This document shows, piece after piece, positions 11,535-21,191 of a stretch of DNA of 64,000 bases. The notes below the pieces were generated by a model that saw only the letters and a list, made by a program, of their open reading frames with translations, made no database searches and was not told the DNA's origin. Source of the DNA: Torymus aiolomorphi (taxonomy: Eukaryota > Arthropoda > Insecta > Hymenoptera > Torymidae); the NCBI GenBank assembly GCA_036365515.1, contig CM070874.1:245638930-245702929 (forward strand), written 5' to 3'. A program made the position numbers and the translations under genes. Within the stretch, counting starts at the first letter, position 1. Every line of letters begins with the position of its first letter.

Positions 11535-12764
11535 TTAAAGTTTCTGCAAGTCGCCGCTTACGGGACTATATTGAACTATGCGATCGTGTAAGATCAAGCA
11601 GTAGGCTGAAGTTCCAGCAGAAAAATATTCCTTTGCTACAAATTCTAGACGAATGTCTACAGGGGCGCTCTTTAAGAACTCGTTTTGTTTTGAGCAGTCT
11701 ATCACTATCAGGGGTATGTAAGTGAGATATTGCGACTTTTTCAACATAGGTTGTGGATCTTTGCCATAGTATGAATTTTGAAAATTAGCGTACATATCGT
11801 AGAGCATGGGAAATTGATTACGATTCACATCGAGGTTAAGATTGCCATGCGGATATGACTGAGAATTGAGAAAGAATTTTACATTTGTAAGATTGCAATG
11901 ATCGAACCGGCTAGCATTTGCAGCTCTTCGATCTTTTCTATTAGTTTAGAAACCTAAGATGACAAAGCGTGGTTTTTCAAGTTGATTTGATGTTTTAACA
12001 GTCCATACCTGTCTTGATGTAATCGGAAGTAGTGGATACTCGCACAATTCCCACGTGCCAAAACTCATGGCAATAGGACGATCTTTCCCAGCAAACTCTA
12101 GTAGGCGAATTTTGTTAGAATTCGATGCAACGACGTATGGCATTAGCCATTCTCATGCTAGTTATTTCAACATTAAAGTCCTCGTAACCCTCTGCAGTGT
12201 CTACTCTTATTGTTGTTTCTTTAACGGCATTTAAGTCGTTTCTCGATCTCATGAGAACGAGTTCATGCTTTGCATTTACTATAATTTCACGATAGTCTTC
12301 TGCGAAGCCAAAAATTAGGCTCAATGGAATCGATACATTAAAGTAACCAGCATTATCAACAATATTCTGTGTTTCTTCTACATCGATCCAGCCCGCATTT
12401 CCAATGATGAAACTCTGAGTCCGATTGAATCCCAGCCTTTCATGAGAGTGGTTAAACCAATATTTTTACATTTGTCTCTCTCAATGGCATTCAACTCATA
12501 TCTGATTTCTTCAAACAAGTAACAAATGGCATTATTCACAAGTTTTGTATTTGTAGTGGGAGTATTATTAGTTTTAACCAATCGTCTGCATATATGTAAT
12601 GCACTGCGGGGAGGTAAAAGACATAAATCTTGATGTTGAATAGATATGCGAATATCATCGCTGTTGTTGAATGATGCTGTATAAGGTTGATGAGCGTGAA
12701 TCTCATAGTGCGCTACGGATTCATCAAAAGTTACAGGTGTTTGTATGCTTAAAATTTCTTCCAT
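11535..12764 (-). pseudogene. Polinton major capsid protein (double jelly-roll), broken
   Basis: The N-terminal 128 codons (12764-12378) hold the conserved 'PPRSALHICRR' and 'ICYLFEEIRYELN' region, the capsid surface of the first jelly roll. Later pieces lie in a second frame (12324-12115) and back in the first (12143-11946, 11828-11535). The C-terminal piece contains 'PLIVIDCSKQNEFLKSAPVD' and ends 'SPVSGDLQKL'. Two frameshifts and at least one stop near 11946 interrupt it. Summed length is roughly 400 residues, shorter than many Polinton capsid proteins, so internal loss is possible. The role in the parent virus is the hexon-like shell protein. Identification rests on recognisable blocks plus position next to the minor capsid and protease. 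Confidence 0.8.
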
Positions 12765-12908
12765 TTCGTTGAAAGCAGCAAAAGATGATACAAGTTATTT
12801 TCCACCAAGTACTACTTTTAAGCATAGACTTTTTCGTTTTTGTATGCTCTGACGTGTTAGCGCCTTCACAGTTCGTTGATGACTGATGCGTGGTGGGCAT
12901 ATTTCTCT

Positions 12909-12920
12909 GTTTATATAGTT
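12909..12920 (-). promoter_or_regulatory. TATA box, candidate promoter of the major capsid gene
   Basis: Minus-strand CTATATAAACAG lies about 145 bp upstream of the capsid ATG (12764), inside the gap after the minor capsid gene. Distance is long for a TATA-ATG pair but compatible with a 5' leader of ~115 nt. Confidence 0.45.
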
Positions 12921-12940
12921 TCTGTTATAAATAATCCCTA

Positions 12941-13626
12941 TTATGATTGGCGGATATGCAATCTCATAGTTATAACTTCTCCGCGGAAATTTACTAAATC
13001 TCCGTCTTGATCGATGATGCGTACTTGCAAATAATCTATACGTTTTCGGCAATCGGAAGGTAAATGACGTGTGAGGGAACTTCGATGATTTTATACCCCG
13101 GAGGTACTGCAGGAAAAAACTCGTGTATCGTGTGTACTTTTTTGATGTTTATGTATGCTCCCGAAGTGATATTACACTCGACTCTCAAAGTGTTGATTTC
13201 GAGAATTGTAACAGGTAAGTCAGAATTATGGACAACATTCGGTTCGAGAATACGTCTGGTGAAGCCTAGTAGACGACCGAGTGAATTTTCAGGTCGAAAA
13301 TCTATAGGCTGACTACACTTGATTGTACAGCGAAGAGTATTATTATTAGGCTTTAAATTGAAAGAAATGTCGTTGTGCGCTAATTTTTTACGAAGGAATT
13401 TGTCAATATCCTCAATTTCGTAACTTCCTACTGGAAGAGGGACAACGTTTCCACCTACGTAAAACTTATTATTGTTACTATCTATATTGCGGATTGAATT
13501 AAATGTTAAAAGTTCAACAAGCCCTAAAACGTAATTTTTATTTGGCAATAACTCGATTGGTGGAAAATACTGTGCTTCTAGTGTAGAAGATGTACCTGAA
13601 AGTGTCAGAGTTAATGAACCATCCAT
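12941..13626 (-). pseudogene. Polinton minor capsid (penton-like single jelly-roll) protein, frameshifted near its end
   Basis: ATG 13626 opens 196 codons rich in beta-strand patterns ('SLTLTLSG', 'YFPPIELLPNKNYVLGL', 'GRLLGFTRRILEP', 'VHTIHEFFPAVPPGY'). It stops at 13036, but coding character continues in another frame ('IIDQDGDLVNFRG') to a TAA at 12941. So one frameshift near 13036 cuts off about 30 C-terminal residues. The size (~230 aa) and the place between major capsid and protease fit the Polinton minor capsid/penton protein; that assignment is from family knowledge rather than from a catalytic signature. Confidence 0.7.
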
Positions 13627-13665
13627 GACAGATTAAATCAGAATGACACAATGTTTTCCCCGCCT

Positions 13666-13675
13666 CTCCTTATAT
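13666..13675 (-). promoter_or_regulatory. TATA box of the minor capsid gene
   Basis: Minus-strand CTATATAAGG sits 40 bp upstream of ATG 13626, the expected TATA to start spacing for a short-leader transcript. It overlaps the last codons of the upstream protease frame. Confidence 0.6.
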
Positions 13676-13990
13676 AGCCCCACACAAGAATTTTAGACAG
13701 AAATGACCGCAATTGTATGTGTTAAAATCTTGATGTCTTTCATGATTATATTTAACTTCGTCTACTCCGAAGTATAATATTAAATCTAAAGGTGGTCGGA
13801 GATCGCCAAAACTATCGAAATATATAACATTTTTACCTTTTTTTCTATATGCAACCCAGTGTATCCCAGGGCTGCTAGAGTCATCAAGATTAACCATAGC
13901 GGATTCACTATAGTGCGGCCCAGAAGCCGGTAATGCATTTCTCATAAATACTCCCCGAAAATTACATATTTTTAAAAGTTTTGCATATTT
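13670..13990 (-). pseudogene. Adenain-type (C5-like) cysteine protease, cut off from its N-terminus by a stop
   Basis: The frame contains 'GIHWVAYRKKGKNVIYFDSF' followed by 'GDLRPP', which holds the catalytic His (HW) and the acidic residue of the FDS.G strand. 'YNCGHFCLKFL' holds the nucleophile Cys after a CGH-type loop. In Polintons this enzyme matures capsid proteins. The first ATG in this piece is at 13945, but similarity ('FRGVF') extends upstream to an in-frame TGA at 13991-13993. Upstream of that stop the same frame codes for the pX-like protein, so either two adjacent genes or one longer reading frame was interrupted. The C-terminus is at 13670. Confidence 0.85.
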
Positions 13991-14327
13991 TCATATGTCC
14001 GCATCGGTAAGTGCTCGCTGAGGTAATTTCATGAACTTTTTTTTTTTTAAATGAAGACCTAACCATACTTTGTGTGGTTTAAGATATAAGCCATTGCCCA
14101 GCGCTGCACTTTCCATAGTTTTATTATGCCTTTTATTTTCTTCCAACTGCTCCTTAGCGGCTTTTGCGTCGATTACGGCTTTTACTATTCCAGCGGCATT
14201 ACCAGCTAGAGCGCCAGTTGCACTCAAGCCTGCAAATAGAGGTATGAGAAATGGCAATACCCCTCCTGTTTTCGTGGGGACTGGTCAACTACGTGGAATT
14301 TTAATATTCTTTTTACCTCCAGCTTCT
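13991..14327 (-). pseudogene. pX-like small virion protein with an amphipathic/hydrophobic helix
   Basis: The segment reads 'PFLIPLFAGLSATGALAG' followed by an Ala-rich helix, an acidic/basic helix and two imperfect copies of an LYLKPHK / LGLHLKK-type motif before a lysine run. This pattern (hydrophobic helix, then L-x-L-K-P repeats) is typical of Polinton/adintovirus pX-like core proteins. An in-frame TGA near 14285 lies upstream, and the beginning ('SAVEEAGGKKN') overlaps in a different frame with the tail of the PLA2 frame. It reads straight into the protease frame except for TGA 13991. Probable role: membrane-active or DNA-condensing virion component. Confidence 0.65.
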
Positions 14328-14849
14328 TCAACAGCGCTCTGAGCTTTTTTCAAAGCTGATCGTATGACAGTTACTTGACGGTGATTTAAAGGCACCAGCT
14401 TTAATATTTTTTTTCAAGGGAACTTGGTTTCTCTTCTTAGCTTTTAAACCCATTCCCAATTTTTTAGCGTTCTTTCGCTTTCTCTTTTTACTTTTCTTCT
14501 TCAAACCCATACCAAATCTAGATTTTAATTTCATAGTATTAGTTATAGCATATGAAGCCGCTTTTTCGCCAAAATTAGCGTCTTTTGATTTAACGCGATT
14601 CTAAGCTTTTTCAGTTAAAATTTTATCCGCGACGTTTCTCGCTTGAACGTTTTCACGATTTTTAGAATAAGTTATATCGTGCTCTTTACAAGCAGCGTCT
14701 AGTGGATTAATTCCAAGATCTCCTCTAGCTAAACGTTTTGCCAACTTACTACCTGGACCACAGTACTGATAACCGGGTATGTGAAGTTCAAATGGAAGAT
14801 TATTAATTAATTTATTAACTAAACCGCGTCCACGTTTGTGAATGATCAT
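14328..14849 (-). pseudogene. Parvovirus-VP1-like phospholipase A2 domain protein, interrupted
   Basis: I chose ATG 14849 because it lies 38 bp from a TATA box; the open frame could begin at a TTG at 14873. The domain shows the calcium loop 'YCGPG' and the catalytic 'ACKEHDITYS' with the His-Asp pair. A stop (TAG) at 14601-14603 ends it, but the same frame continues to 14328 with a strongly basic, Lys/Arg-rich tail containing 'GMGLKKKSKKRKRK' and a second 'GMGLK'. PLA2 domains of this kind are known in parvovirus capsids and some adintovirus-like elements, where they breach endosomal membranes. Catalytic residues look intact; the interruption lies after the domain. Confidence 0.8.
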
Positions 14850-14886
14850 CACTCTTCGAAAGTCAACGGGCAACTGATGATGGAAG

Positions 14887-14895
14887 CTATATAAG
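14887..14895. promoter_or_regulatory. Shared TATA element between the PLA2 and ATPase genes
   Basis: CTATATAAG is nearly palindromic and reads as TATATAAG on plus and TTATATAG on minus. It lies 38 bp from ATG 14849 (minus) and upstream of the plus-strand ATPase frame. It is therefore a candidate bidirectional core promoter. Confidence 0.5.
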
Positions 14896-14928
14896 ACCGT
14901 TATTTATACTCCTAGCCATCAGTCGTGA

Positions 14929-15661
14929 TTTGGTTGTCATAGAATAAAGATCACGAAGTTTAAAGAACAATCGGTAAAGCTGCGAATAGAAAATTTTGAT
15001 GCACTTGTAGAGCATGATAAAAGAGCAAAGCGACACGGCGATCTACTTCCTCATAGTATACAAGCCCTCTTCTGTGGCCCCTGTGGAAAACTGTGGAAAA
15101 ACAAATAGTTTACTTGCTCTCATAACGCATCCTAATGGCGTTAGATTTGAAAACGTATATGTCTACTCAAAGTCTCTCAATCAGCCAAAATATACATTTT
15201 TAAATGAAATCTTAGAACCTATAAAAGGTGTACAATATTTTCCGTTCAGCGAGCACGATGCAGTTGTCGACCCCGATCACGCACTTCCAAACTCTATCAT
15301 GATATTTGACGATATAGCTTGTGAAAAACAGGACAATGTTAGAGCCTTTTTCTGCATGGACAGACATAAAAATGTTAATTGTTTTCATCTATGCCAAACT
15401 TATGCTCACGTTCCAAAACATCTTGTCAGATATAAAGTGAACTTACTTGCTATTTTTAGACAAGATGAAGTAAATCTAAAGCATATTTATGACGATCACG
15501 TAAATACCGATATGACTTATATACATTTTAAAGAATTGTGCTCTAAGTGTTGGAGAGATGATAAGCACGGTTTTATAGCCATCAATAAAGATAGAGGAAT
15601 AAATGATGGTAGATTTCGCAAGAGCTTTGACAATTTTGCTATAAATATAGCATGCACATAG
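14929..15661 (+). pseudogene. FtsK/HerA-type genome packaging ATPase (A32-like), frameshifted at the P-loop
   Basis: The long frame ending at 15661 carries 'NCGKTNSLL' (P-loop), 'NSIMIFDDIACE' (Walker B, two acids), 'FHLCQTYAHVPKHLVRYKVN' (sensor region) and a basic C-terminus. Its apparent N-terminus (from ATG 15014) is unlike the family. The proper N-terminal residues ('FDALVEHDKRAKRHGDLL') are in a neighbouring frame that is open from about 14929 and ends at a TAG near 15108. The frames meet at 15080-15100, where TGTGGAAAAC is followed by a second TGTGGAAAAA, a 10-nt tandem duplication. Family role: motor that packages DNA into the capsid. Broken here at the nucleotide-binding loop. Confidence 0.8.
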
Positions 15662-15702
15662 GTAACAATCAACAGTTTCTGACTGAACGTTGAAACGACA
15701 AC

Positions 15703-16570
15703 ATGGCTGACTTTCAACGAGAAAAAAACGTGCTTCGTCAACTCGTTAAGGCACGAGCTGCGATTAAACGCAAATATAGAATATTAAAATTTGGGAAAGA
15801 CAATGTCGAAAAGATTTGAAATGAAACATTCAAACCAATAGTTGATCCTCTGCAAAAACTTGTAACTCAAAAAATCGTTGAACAAAATAGTGTCGTAGAT
15901 AACACCGTCGAACAAGGTAGCGTCAAACATAACGAAAGTTTTGACAGTGAGTTTAATGATAAGATACAGAATGCCCACGAAACATCTTTCTGATAACTCT
16001 GATTTGTACATCAAGGCCCAGAAGCTCAAACAACCTCAGTATCTTGACAAAATTTATGGAGTACGAAATGAAAAGGGTGCATTTTTTATTGGTAATTTAC
16101 CGATTAGCTTTTATAATAATAAAATTAAAGTTAATGGAGTAGGATACCCGAAAACTACAGGATTAGTAGAATTACTCATAACGGAACAACCAAATAAAAA
16201 TAATATAAGTTCAGATGATTTAAAAAATTATCGTAAAATTTTAAAATTATCGTCTGCTCATAAAAAGTAGCATAACAAGAACGAAAGGATTCGTGTTCAT
16301 AATAGTAATAAATTTAATAATATTATTGCTCCAATGTTCAATATTACCTCGAAAACAATTACTGGAGAATCGATTAAAGGTGTCTCATTACCTCGTTATA
16401 AAATTGCAAAAAGGCATACTGCTTTAGACTACGTCTACTGGGACGATCCAAACGAGCTCGTTGACCGTCTTCAATTACTAACAGCTGAAAGATCTACCGA
16501 AAATCCAAGTCACGTAAACGAGATACACTCTATAATCGAAGAACTGCGCGAAGCGGGCTATATATATTGA
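15703..16570 (+). pseudogene. DUF8207-like Polinton protein, several breaks
   Basis: ATG 15703 opens a basic, helical N-terminus of 38 residues closed by TGA 15817-15819. Coding character resumes at about 15941 with 'LDKIYGVRNEKGAFFIGN', 'NNKIKVNGVGYPKTTGLVEL' and a C-terminal helix to 16270. It then resumes at 16334 with 'YVYWDDPNELVDRLQLL' and 'NEIHSIIEELREAG' to 16570. These blocks are the usual order of the uncharacterised Polinton protein carrying the DUF8207-type fold, normally a single protein. Stops and a frame change split it into three. Function unknown; it sits between ATPase and integrase. Confidence 0.65.
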
Positions 16571-16600
16571 GCGCAAATGAATATATGAATCATTCTTAAA

Positions 16601-16954
16601 ATGAGCGTTGACGTGTTTGGACATAACCTTGGAAAAACCGAAGGTAGCCGAGGGACTCCTGGCGTTGGCTTTAAAGTCACGACTGACGGTCACTAGGACA
16701 TAGAAAATAAAAAATTATGCAATGTTGCTGATCCTCAACAACCGAGCGATGTTGTAAATTTAGAGACTTTACGAAACATTATTCAAATAGAAATTCGAGG
16801 AATAACTGACATAACTACAAAACTTGGAGCTAGTCTGGATGATTTAGATGTAATAGTTGCCAATCATAGAAACGAAGTTGATGCACAGATATCTCAAATA
16901 AAAGTTGACATTTTGGCTATAAAAGAGGCTATGGCACAAATATTCAATCAGTAA
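16601..16954 (+). pseudogene. Small Polinton protein: Gly-rich N-terminus plus helical tail, one stop
   Basis: 118 codons from ATG 16601 to TAA 16952-16954 with a single in-frame TAG at codon 32 (16694-16696). The N-terminal part reads 'GHNLGKTEGSRGTPGVGFKV', the middle 'LCNVADPQQPSDVVNLETL', and the C-terminal 50 residues form a heptad-like helix with few breaks. It lies 10 bp before the integrase start. The family is common in Polintons but has no assigned activity that I know of; a trimeric coiled structural protein would fit the shape, as speculation. Confidence 0.55.
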
Positions 16955-16964
16955 TTCCACAAAC

Positions 16965-17879
16965 ATGGAACACGAAAGACTAGTTGAAGAACTGCATAAA
17001 CCTGCAAGACGCAACTATACACGTCGTAACTTTGACGTACGTGGTTTCGATGAGACTTGGCAAGCAGATCTCGTCGAAATGATTCCATATGCTCGCGACA
17101 ATAAGGGCTATAGATACTTGCTCACTATAATCGACATTTTCTCCAAATATGCATGGGCTGTTCCTGTAAAGAGAAAAACAGGCAAAGATGTCTCGGAAGC
17201 TATGAAATCTGTGATTGTTAAAGGCAGAGCACCACAAAATCTCCACACCGACAGAGGCAAAGAATTTTATAACACAGATTTTTAAAATCTTATGAAAACA
17301 CACAAAATAAAGTTATACTCAACCTATGGCAATCTAAAAGCATCGATATGTGAACGCTTCAATCGTACGCTAAAAAGTGCTATGTGGAAAAAATTCAGTT
17401 TGACAGGCAACTACAAGTGGCTAGATATTTTATCTGATTTACTTACCACGTACAATAATTGTAAACATCGTACTATCGGTGTGAAACCTAAAGATGTAAC
17501 AACCAGTAACGAAGCAGATATACTACAGAAATTTTCTCGTAAAATAACTAAGCAGATTAAACCAAAATTTAAAATTGGTGATAAAGTTCGAGTGAGCAAG
17601 GCTAAAGCAGTATTTGATAAAGGGTATACTCCCAATTGGTCTACGGAGATATTCACAATTGTACGTATAGCAGCTACAAATCCAACAACTCACCATCTGA
17701 AGGACTATCAAGATCATCCCGTCTCCGGCGGCTTCTACGAGCAAGAACTACTCAAAGCCAAGTATCCAAATATTTATCTTGTAGAAAAAGTAAGTCAGAA
17801 AAAAGGAAGTAAAATTTTTGTAAAATGGCTTGGCTTTGATAATTCACATAATAGTTGGATTAATAAAGAAGATATGTAA
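16965..17879 (+). pseudogene. Retrovirus-type integrase with C-terminal chromodomain, one in-frame stop
   Basis: One frame from ATG 16965 to TAA 17879 is interrupted only by TAA 17283-17285. DDE core: 'WQADLVEMI' (first D), 'LHTDRGKEFYN' (second D), 'ICERFNRTLKSAMW' (E). After the core come 'FKIGDKVRVSKAK' (SH3-like segment) and 'YLVEKVSQKKGSKIFVKWLG' ending 'WINKEDM', a chromodomain that in related elements may target chromatin. The stop falls between the second D and the E, so the core cannot be completed. Length without it is about 304 residues. The N-terminal zinc domain seems missing or very short. Confidence 0.9.
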
Positions 17880-18220
17880 TCATGCAAATGGAATGTTTAA
17901 TAAAAACAAATTTTTTGAAATCAAGAACAATGTTTTATTCTTTAGCTTATTTTAACATATGTTTTTAACTTATTTGTTTTTACAAGAACTAATTTTTAAC
18001 GATTATTCACAATGCTTAACTATATATATTTACATCACTTATTCAATATTAAACGCATCGAGACTAGTTTTGCAACATTTTGATTTTTAAAGTTAAATCA
18101 TGAACAATGTTTTTATTCTATAACTCATTTTTAACTTATTTACAAGAACTAATTTTAACTAAATATTAACTAAATATTCACAACACTTATTTTCCACTAA
18201 ATTCAATATTAGTCGCGTTC
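17880..18220. repeat. Diverged tandem duplication at the shared 3' ends of two convergent genes
   Basis: A block GAACAATGTTTT.ATTCT...ACAAGAACTAATTTT..AC...TATTCACAA, followed by TTCAATATTA..CGC.T, occurs at about 17922-18062 and again at about 18101-18220. The second copy runs into the last codons of the minus-strand gene at 18187, so the first looks like a decayed extra copy of that gene's 3' end. The interval lies between convergent genes (integrase plus, small protein minus). Confidence 0.6.
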
Positions 18221-18495
18221 AGACAAGTCAAAAAGAGTTCGTACTTGTTTGCAGCATCTGCTAACTCATTGAAGAGCTTCTCGTCGTTTATTAAGGTGAT
18301 TGATACTCTCTTCGGCAAAAACACCTCAAAATCGCTGTCCAGCTCAGCTATGACCTTCGTTCCATATTTTGTTGTCACGATTTTTAGTTTTGTAACCATC
18401 AATTTGACATCTCGTGGTAGAGCAGAGAGTTTTTTCGTAGGGAGAAATCCTCCACGAGCGATGGCGTTCAGCTTTGAAAGATCCATCTGTAACAT
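18187..18495 (-). CDS. Small conserved Polinton protein, possibly OB-fold
   Basis: An uninterrupted 102-codon frame; ATG 18495 and an inner ATG three codons later (giving 'MDLSKLNAIARGG') are both possible. It reads as beta-strand rich in the middle ('VKLMVTKLKIVTTKYGTKVI', 'FEVFLPKRVSITLI') with helical ends. The strand-KT(K)(Y/F)G-strand-LP pattern recalls small single-strand DNA-binding OB folds, and it lies just downstream of DNA polymerase B on the same strand; binding activity is my inference only. No identifiable catalytic motif. It is one of the few undamaged Polinton frames. Confidence 0.55.
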   Translation of the reverse strand: MLQMDLSKLNAIARGGFLPTKKLSALPRDVKLMVTKLKIVTTKYGTKVIAELDSDFEVFLPKRVSITLINDEKLFNELADAANKYELFLTCLNATNIEFSGK

Positions 18496-20403
18496 GTATA
18501 ACTGAGTTGATTAATTTTTTTTCTTTTTAATAATGCCACTCTCAATTTATGATACTAACCTTAGATTTGTCTCGGTTTTTTATTGACTGATTCGTCAAGC
18601 GTCGTCTTACAAGATCTCTTAACGGGATGCCGGAGTAACAGAACTAGTTTTTCAAAGTTTTCTCTGTAAAGAATTAACCGACATAGCTGAAATTTTGGGA
18701 ATCACTTCAAAATTTGTATATCAAGTGCGGACAACTCTTGGATTTTGGAAAATTGTCATATTTTTTTATTTAGAAAATAAAATATACTACAGTACTTTCA
18801 TATAATAATACATTAACTGCGGCGTCCCCTTAAGTTGTCGAGCGGTGAGGAGTAGCTGCTGAGTAATAAGGAGCGGCTGCTGAGCTACGAGGACGTTTTG
18901 ATGCTCTGGAGTCTGAGCTATGGGGAGCGAGACAACTTGGTGCTCGAGAGTCTGCTGCTGACTACTCCTAGATGGTTCGACTGTGCGAATGAGCTCCTCT
19001 CGAGGTGCTTCCTCATTGGCCATGACTTCCCCCACTATGCGGTAGTGACCCCAGGGCAGCGTATCTGTGGTGCCAGGCTGTAGACAACGCTTGTCATCGT
19101 GAGCACTCAACGCAATTTTTTTCTCTTTTTCTGTATGCAGATTGTGATGCCTAGATCGAATATTTCGCTGCTCTCGAGTGACGACGACGTTCTGACGAAG
19201 ACATTTGATGTGGTCGTCAAAGGTGATGGTGGCTTTAACCACAGAACTCTTGGCACCTCTTGCCTTTTTTATAGGTTTTTGATTTTGCACTTTGACGCTA
19301 TACATCTTGCTTCGTAGTCCGACAAACTCCAACATAATCTGACCGTTACATTCATCTTTCATCAAGCCAACCTTCTTTTTATTGACTCGTGGCATGTTGA
19401 ACGGGTTGATCTCCGGATAGTTTGATGTGTCGAATTCTTGAATATCCTGTCGCATCACATTGTACATGTCGACACCTGTCACCTCGTACACCAGACTATC
19501 CGTGTCGGTGTATAATAGCTTACCCTAGTCACCTACATGATCTCGCATATAGTCGTAGTGAAACCTGTAGACTAATGTCTTGGACAAATCCAAAACTGCC
19601 AATCCGATGTAAATTGGTTTCCTTATGGTGATCTCTGTGCGTAGAAGTTGCACTGCTATGAGGTCTTCACTAAAAATGTCACTGCTGTGAAAATTTGGTT
19701 TTGAAATAATTGCCTCGGCCCCATAGCGGTCTTTCCACTTAGTGACTAGCTTCACATCAACGCGTTTCCTCTCGTTTTCCATTGTCTTGCCAAAAAGAGC
19801 GTTGTTAAACCGTTTGAAAAGCATTTTTTCAAACTCGTTCTTGGCTTTCTTCCTTTTCGCACTGTTCAAATCAATATACTTTTTTAGCCAAGGACTCTGC
19901 TTGAATTGAATCGCTCGATGTACTTTCACGAGAACTAAGCCATGTTTCAACGCCTGTTTAAGTGCTCGATAGTGTAGCACATAACGATTTTTGTCGTGAA
20001 GCGTAGTCATAAGTTTATGCTGCTTTGAACCAGGAGGCGCCATGTGCTCAGCACAGAATGGAAGGTCTTTGTGGGCATCATGGAGTGTTTTGGGGTACTT
20101 CAAGTCCACTTCAACAAAGTATCCAAAGTCACAGTCGTCGGGAACGTCGAAGAAGTTTGGCTCATTCACATTCTTCACCCATTCAAAGCCTCCATATGGT
20201 AAGAACTCAGTCATTGCCCAACCGTATAAATTATTTACGTCGAAATACATTAAATATTTCTCAGCCTCGTTAACATTATAACCTTCGTTCATATACGGGT
20301 TGTTCGCTTTGGCATAGCGATTACAGCACTGACTGATTCCTCCTCGAATGCCTCGCTCGATAAACATTAACATGTCTACATCAGTAAGAAGCTCCAGTTT
20401 AAC

Positions 20404-20464
20404 CTGTAAGAAAGTTTATTTAAGAATAATAAAGTGTTATTTTTTTTAATAATTAAATTTATAT
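20404..20464 (-). other. Polymerase intron with an altered donor
   Basis: The acceptor reads TTTCTTACAG and restores the reading frame exactly. At the other end the exon ends CAG and the intron starts ATATAA, where GTATAA would be a standard donor. Length 61 bp. This is either a G-to-A donor mutation or a rare AT-AG intron. Confidence 0.6.
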
Positions 20465-21121
20465 CTGAGTATTTTTGAGCATAGCATCCCATGTGAGGCC
20501 GGGCGTTGTGTAGTAATGTGCGGGATCCAACTCATAAGATGCAAGACAGTTATTTCTAAAGTTTTCAAAAACTTCAGCCAGCAGTATAACGTCTGTCTTG
20601 AGGTATAAGTCAGAATATTGCCCAAGATCTTGAACGTTAAAACTCTGCCAAACGTTTTGCGCATGCTCATAATAGTTGTCATTATATAAACTACTGAAAA
20701 AATCATCCTTAGACGGAAGATTCGGCTCCTTTAACTTTTTAAACGACGAGACATAGTCATAAGGAAATACTCTTTTTCTTTTTAAGAGAGCAATCTGTTC
20801 ATCAGTGAATCCATCTTGCTTAAACAGGCGCTCTAGAGTATCAAGCTTCTCCAAATATGATGACAACTTATCCAGAGACGAGGCCATGAATTTGAAGGAG
20901 TCGATAAATCTCAAATTTACGTCTGTACCTTCCACAAACTTTGTAAAAGATATATATTTCTCTTTTGTTTGTGGAAGTAGCGAAACTCGTCCAGGGAAGC
21001 ATGTTGCTATTTCTCCAATAAAATATGTGAATCGTATCCACTCAAGTTGTGAAACACTATCGGGATTGTTCTCGAATCTTGGAAGCTGAGATTGCATTTG
21101 CTATGTGCAGGTCCACGATAT

Positions 21122-21191
21122 CTGTAATAATTTTAAAAAAATAATAAACAATTTATAAGTATTATAATATAAGAAAATTAATAATACTCAC
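21122..21191 (-). other. Polymerase intron with canonical splice sites
   Basis: Donor GTGAGT and acceptor ATTATTACAG, 70 bp. Splicing joins the DHCHFTGK half of the zinc motif to the YRG.AH..CN half in frame, which supports it as a real intron. Confidence 0.8.

Noticed and set aside
11462..11725. 87-codon plus frame starting at 11462
   Set aside because: It is antisense to the broken left-end gene and the capsid gene end.
15014..15075. ATG 15014 as the true start of the ATPase
   Set aside because: The residues from this ATG to the P-loop do not look like the family, while a neighbouring frame does; the start is an artefact of the frameshift.
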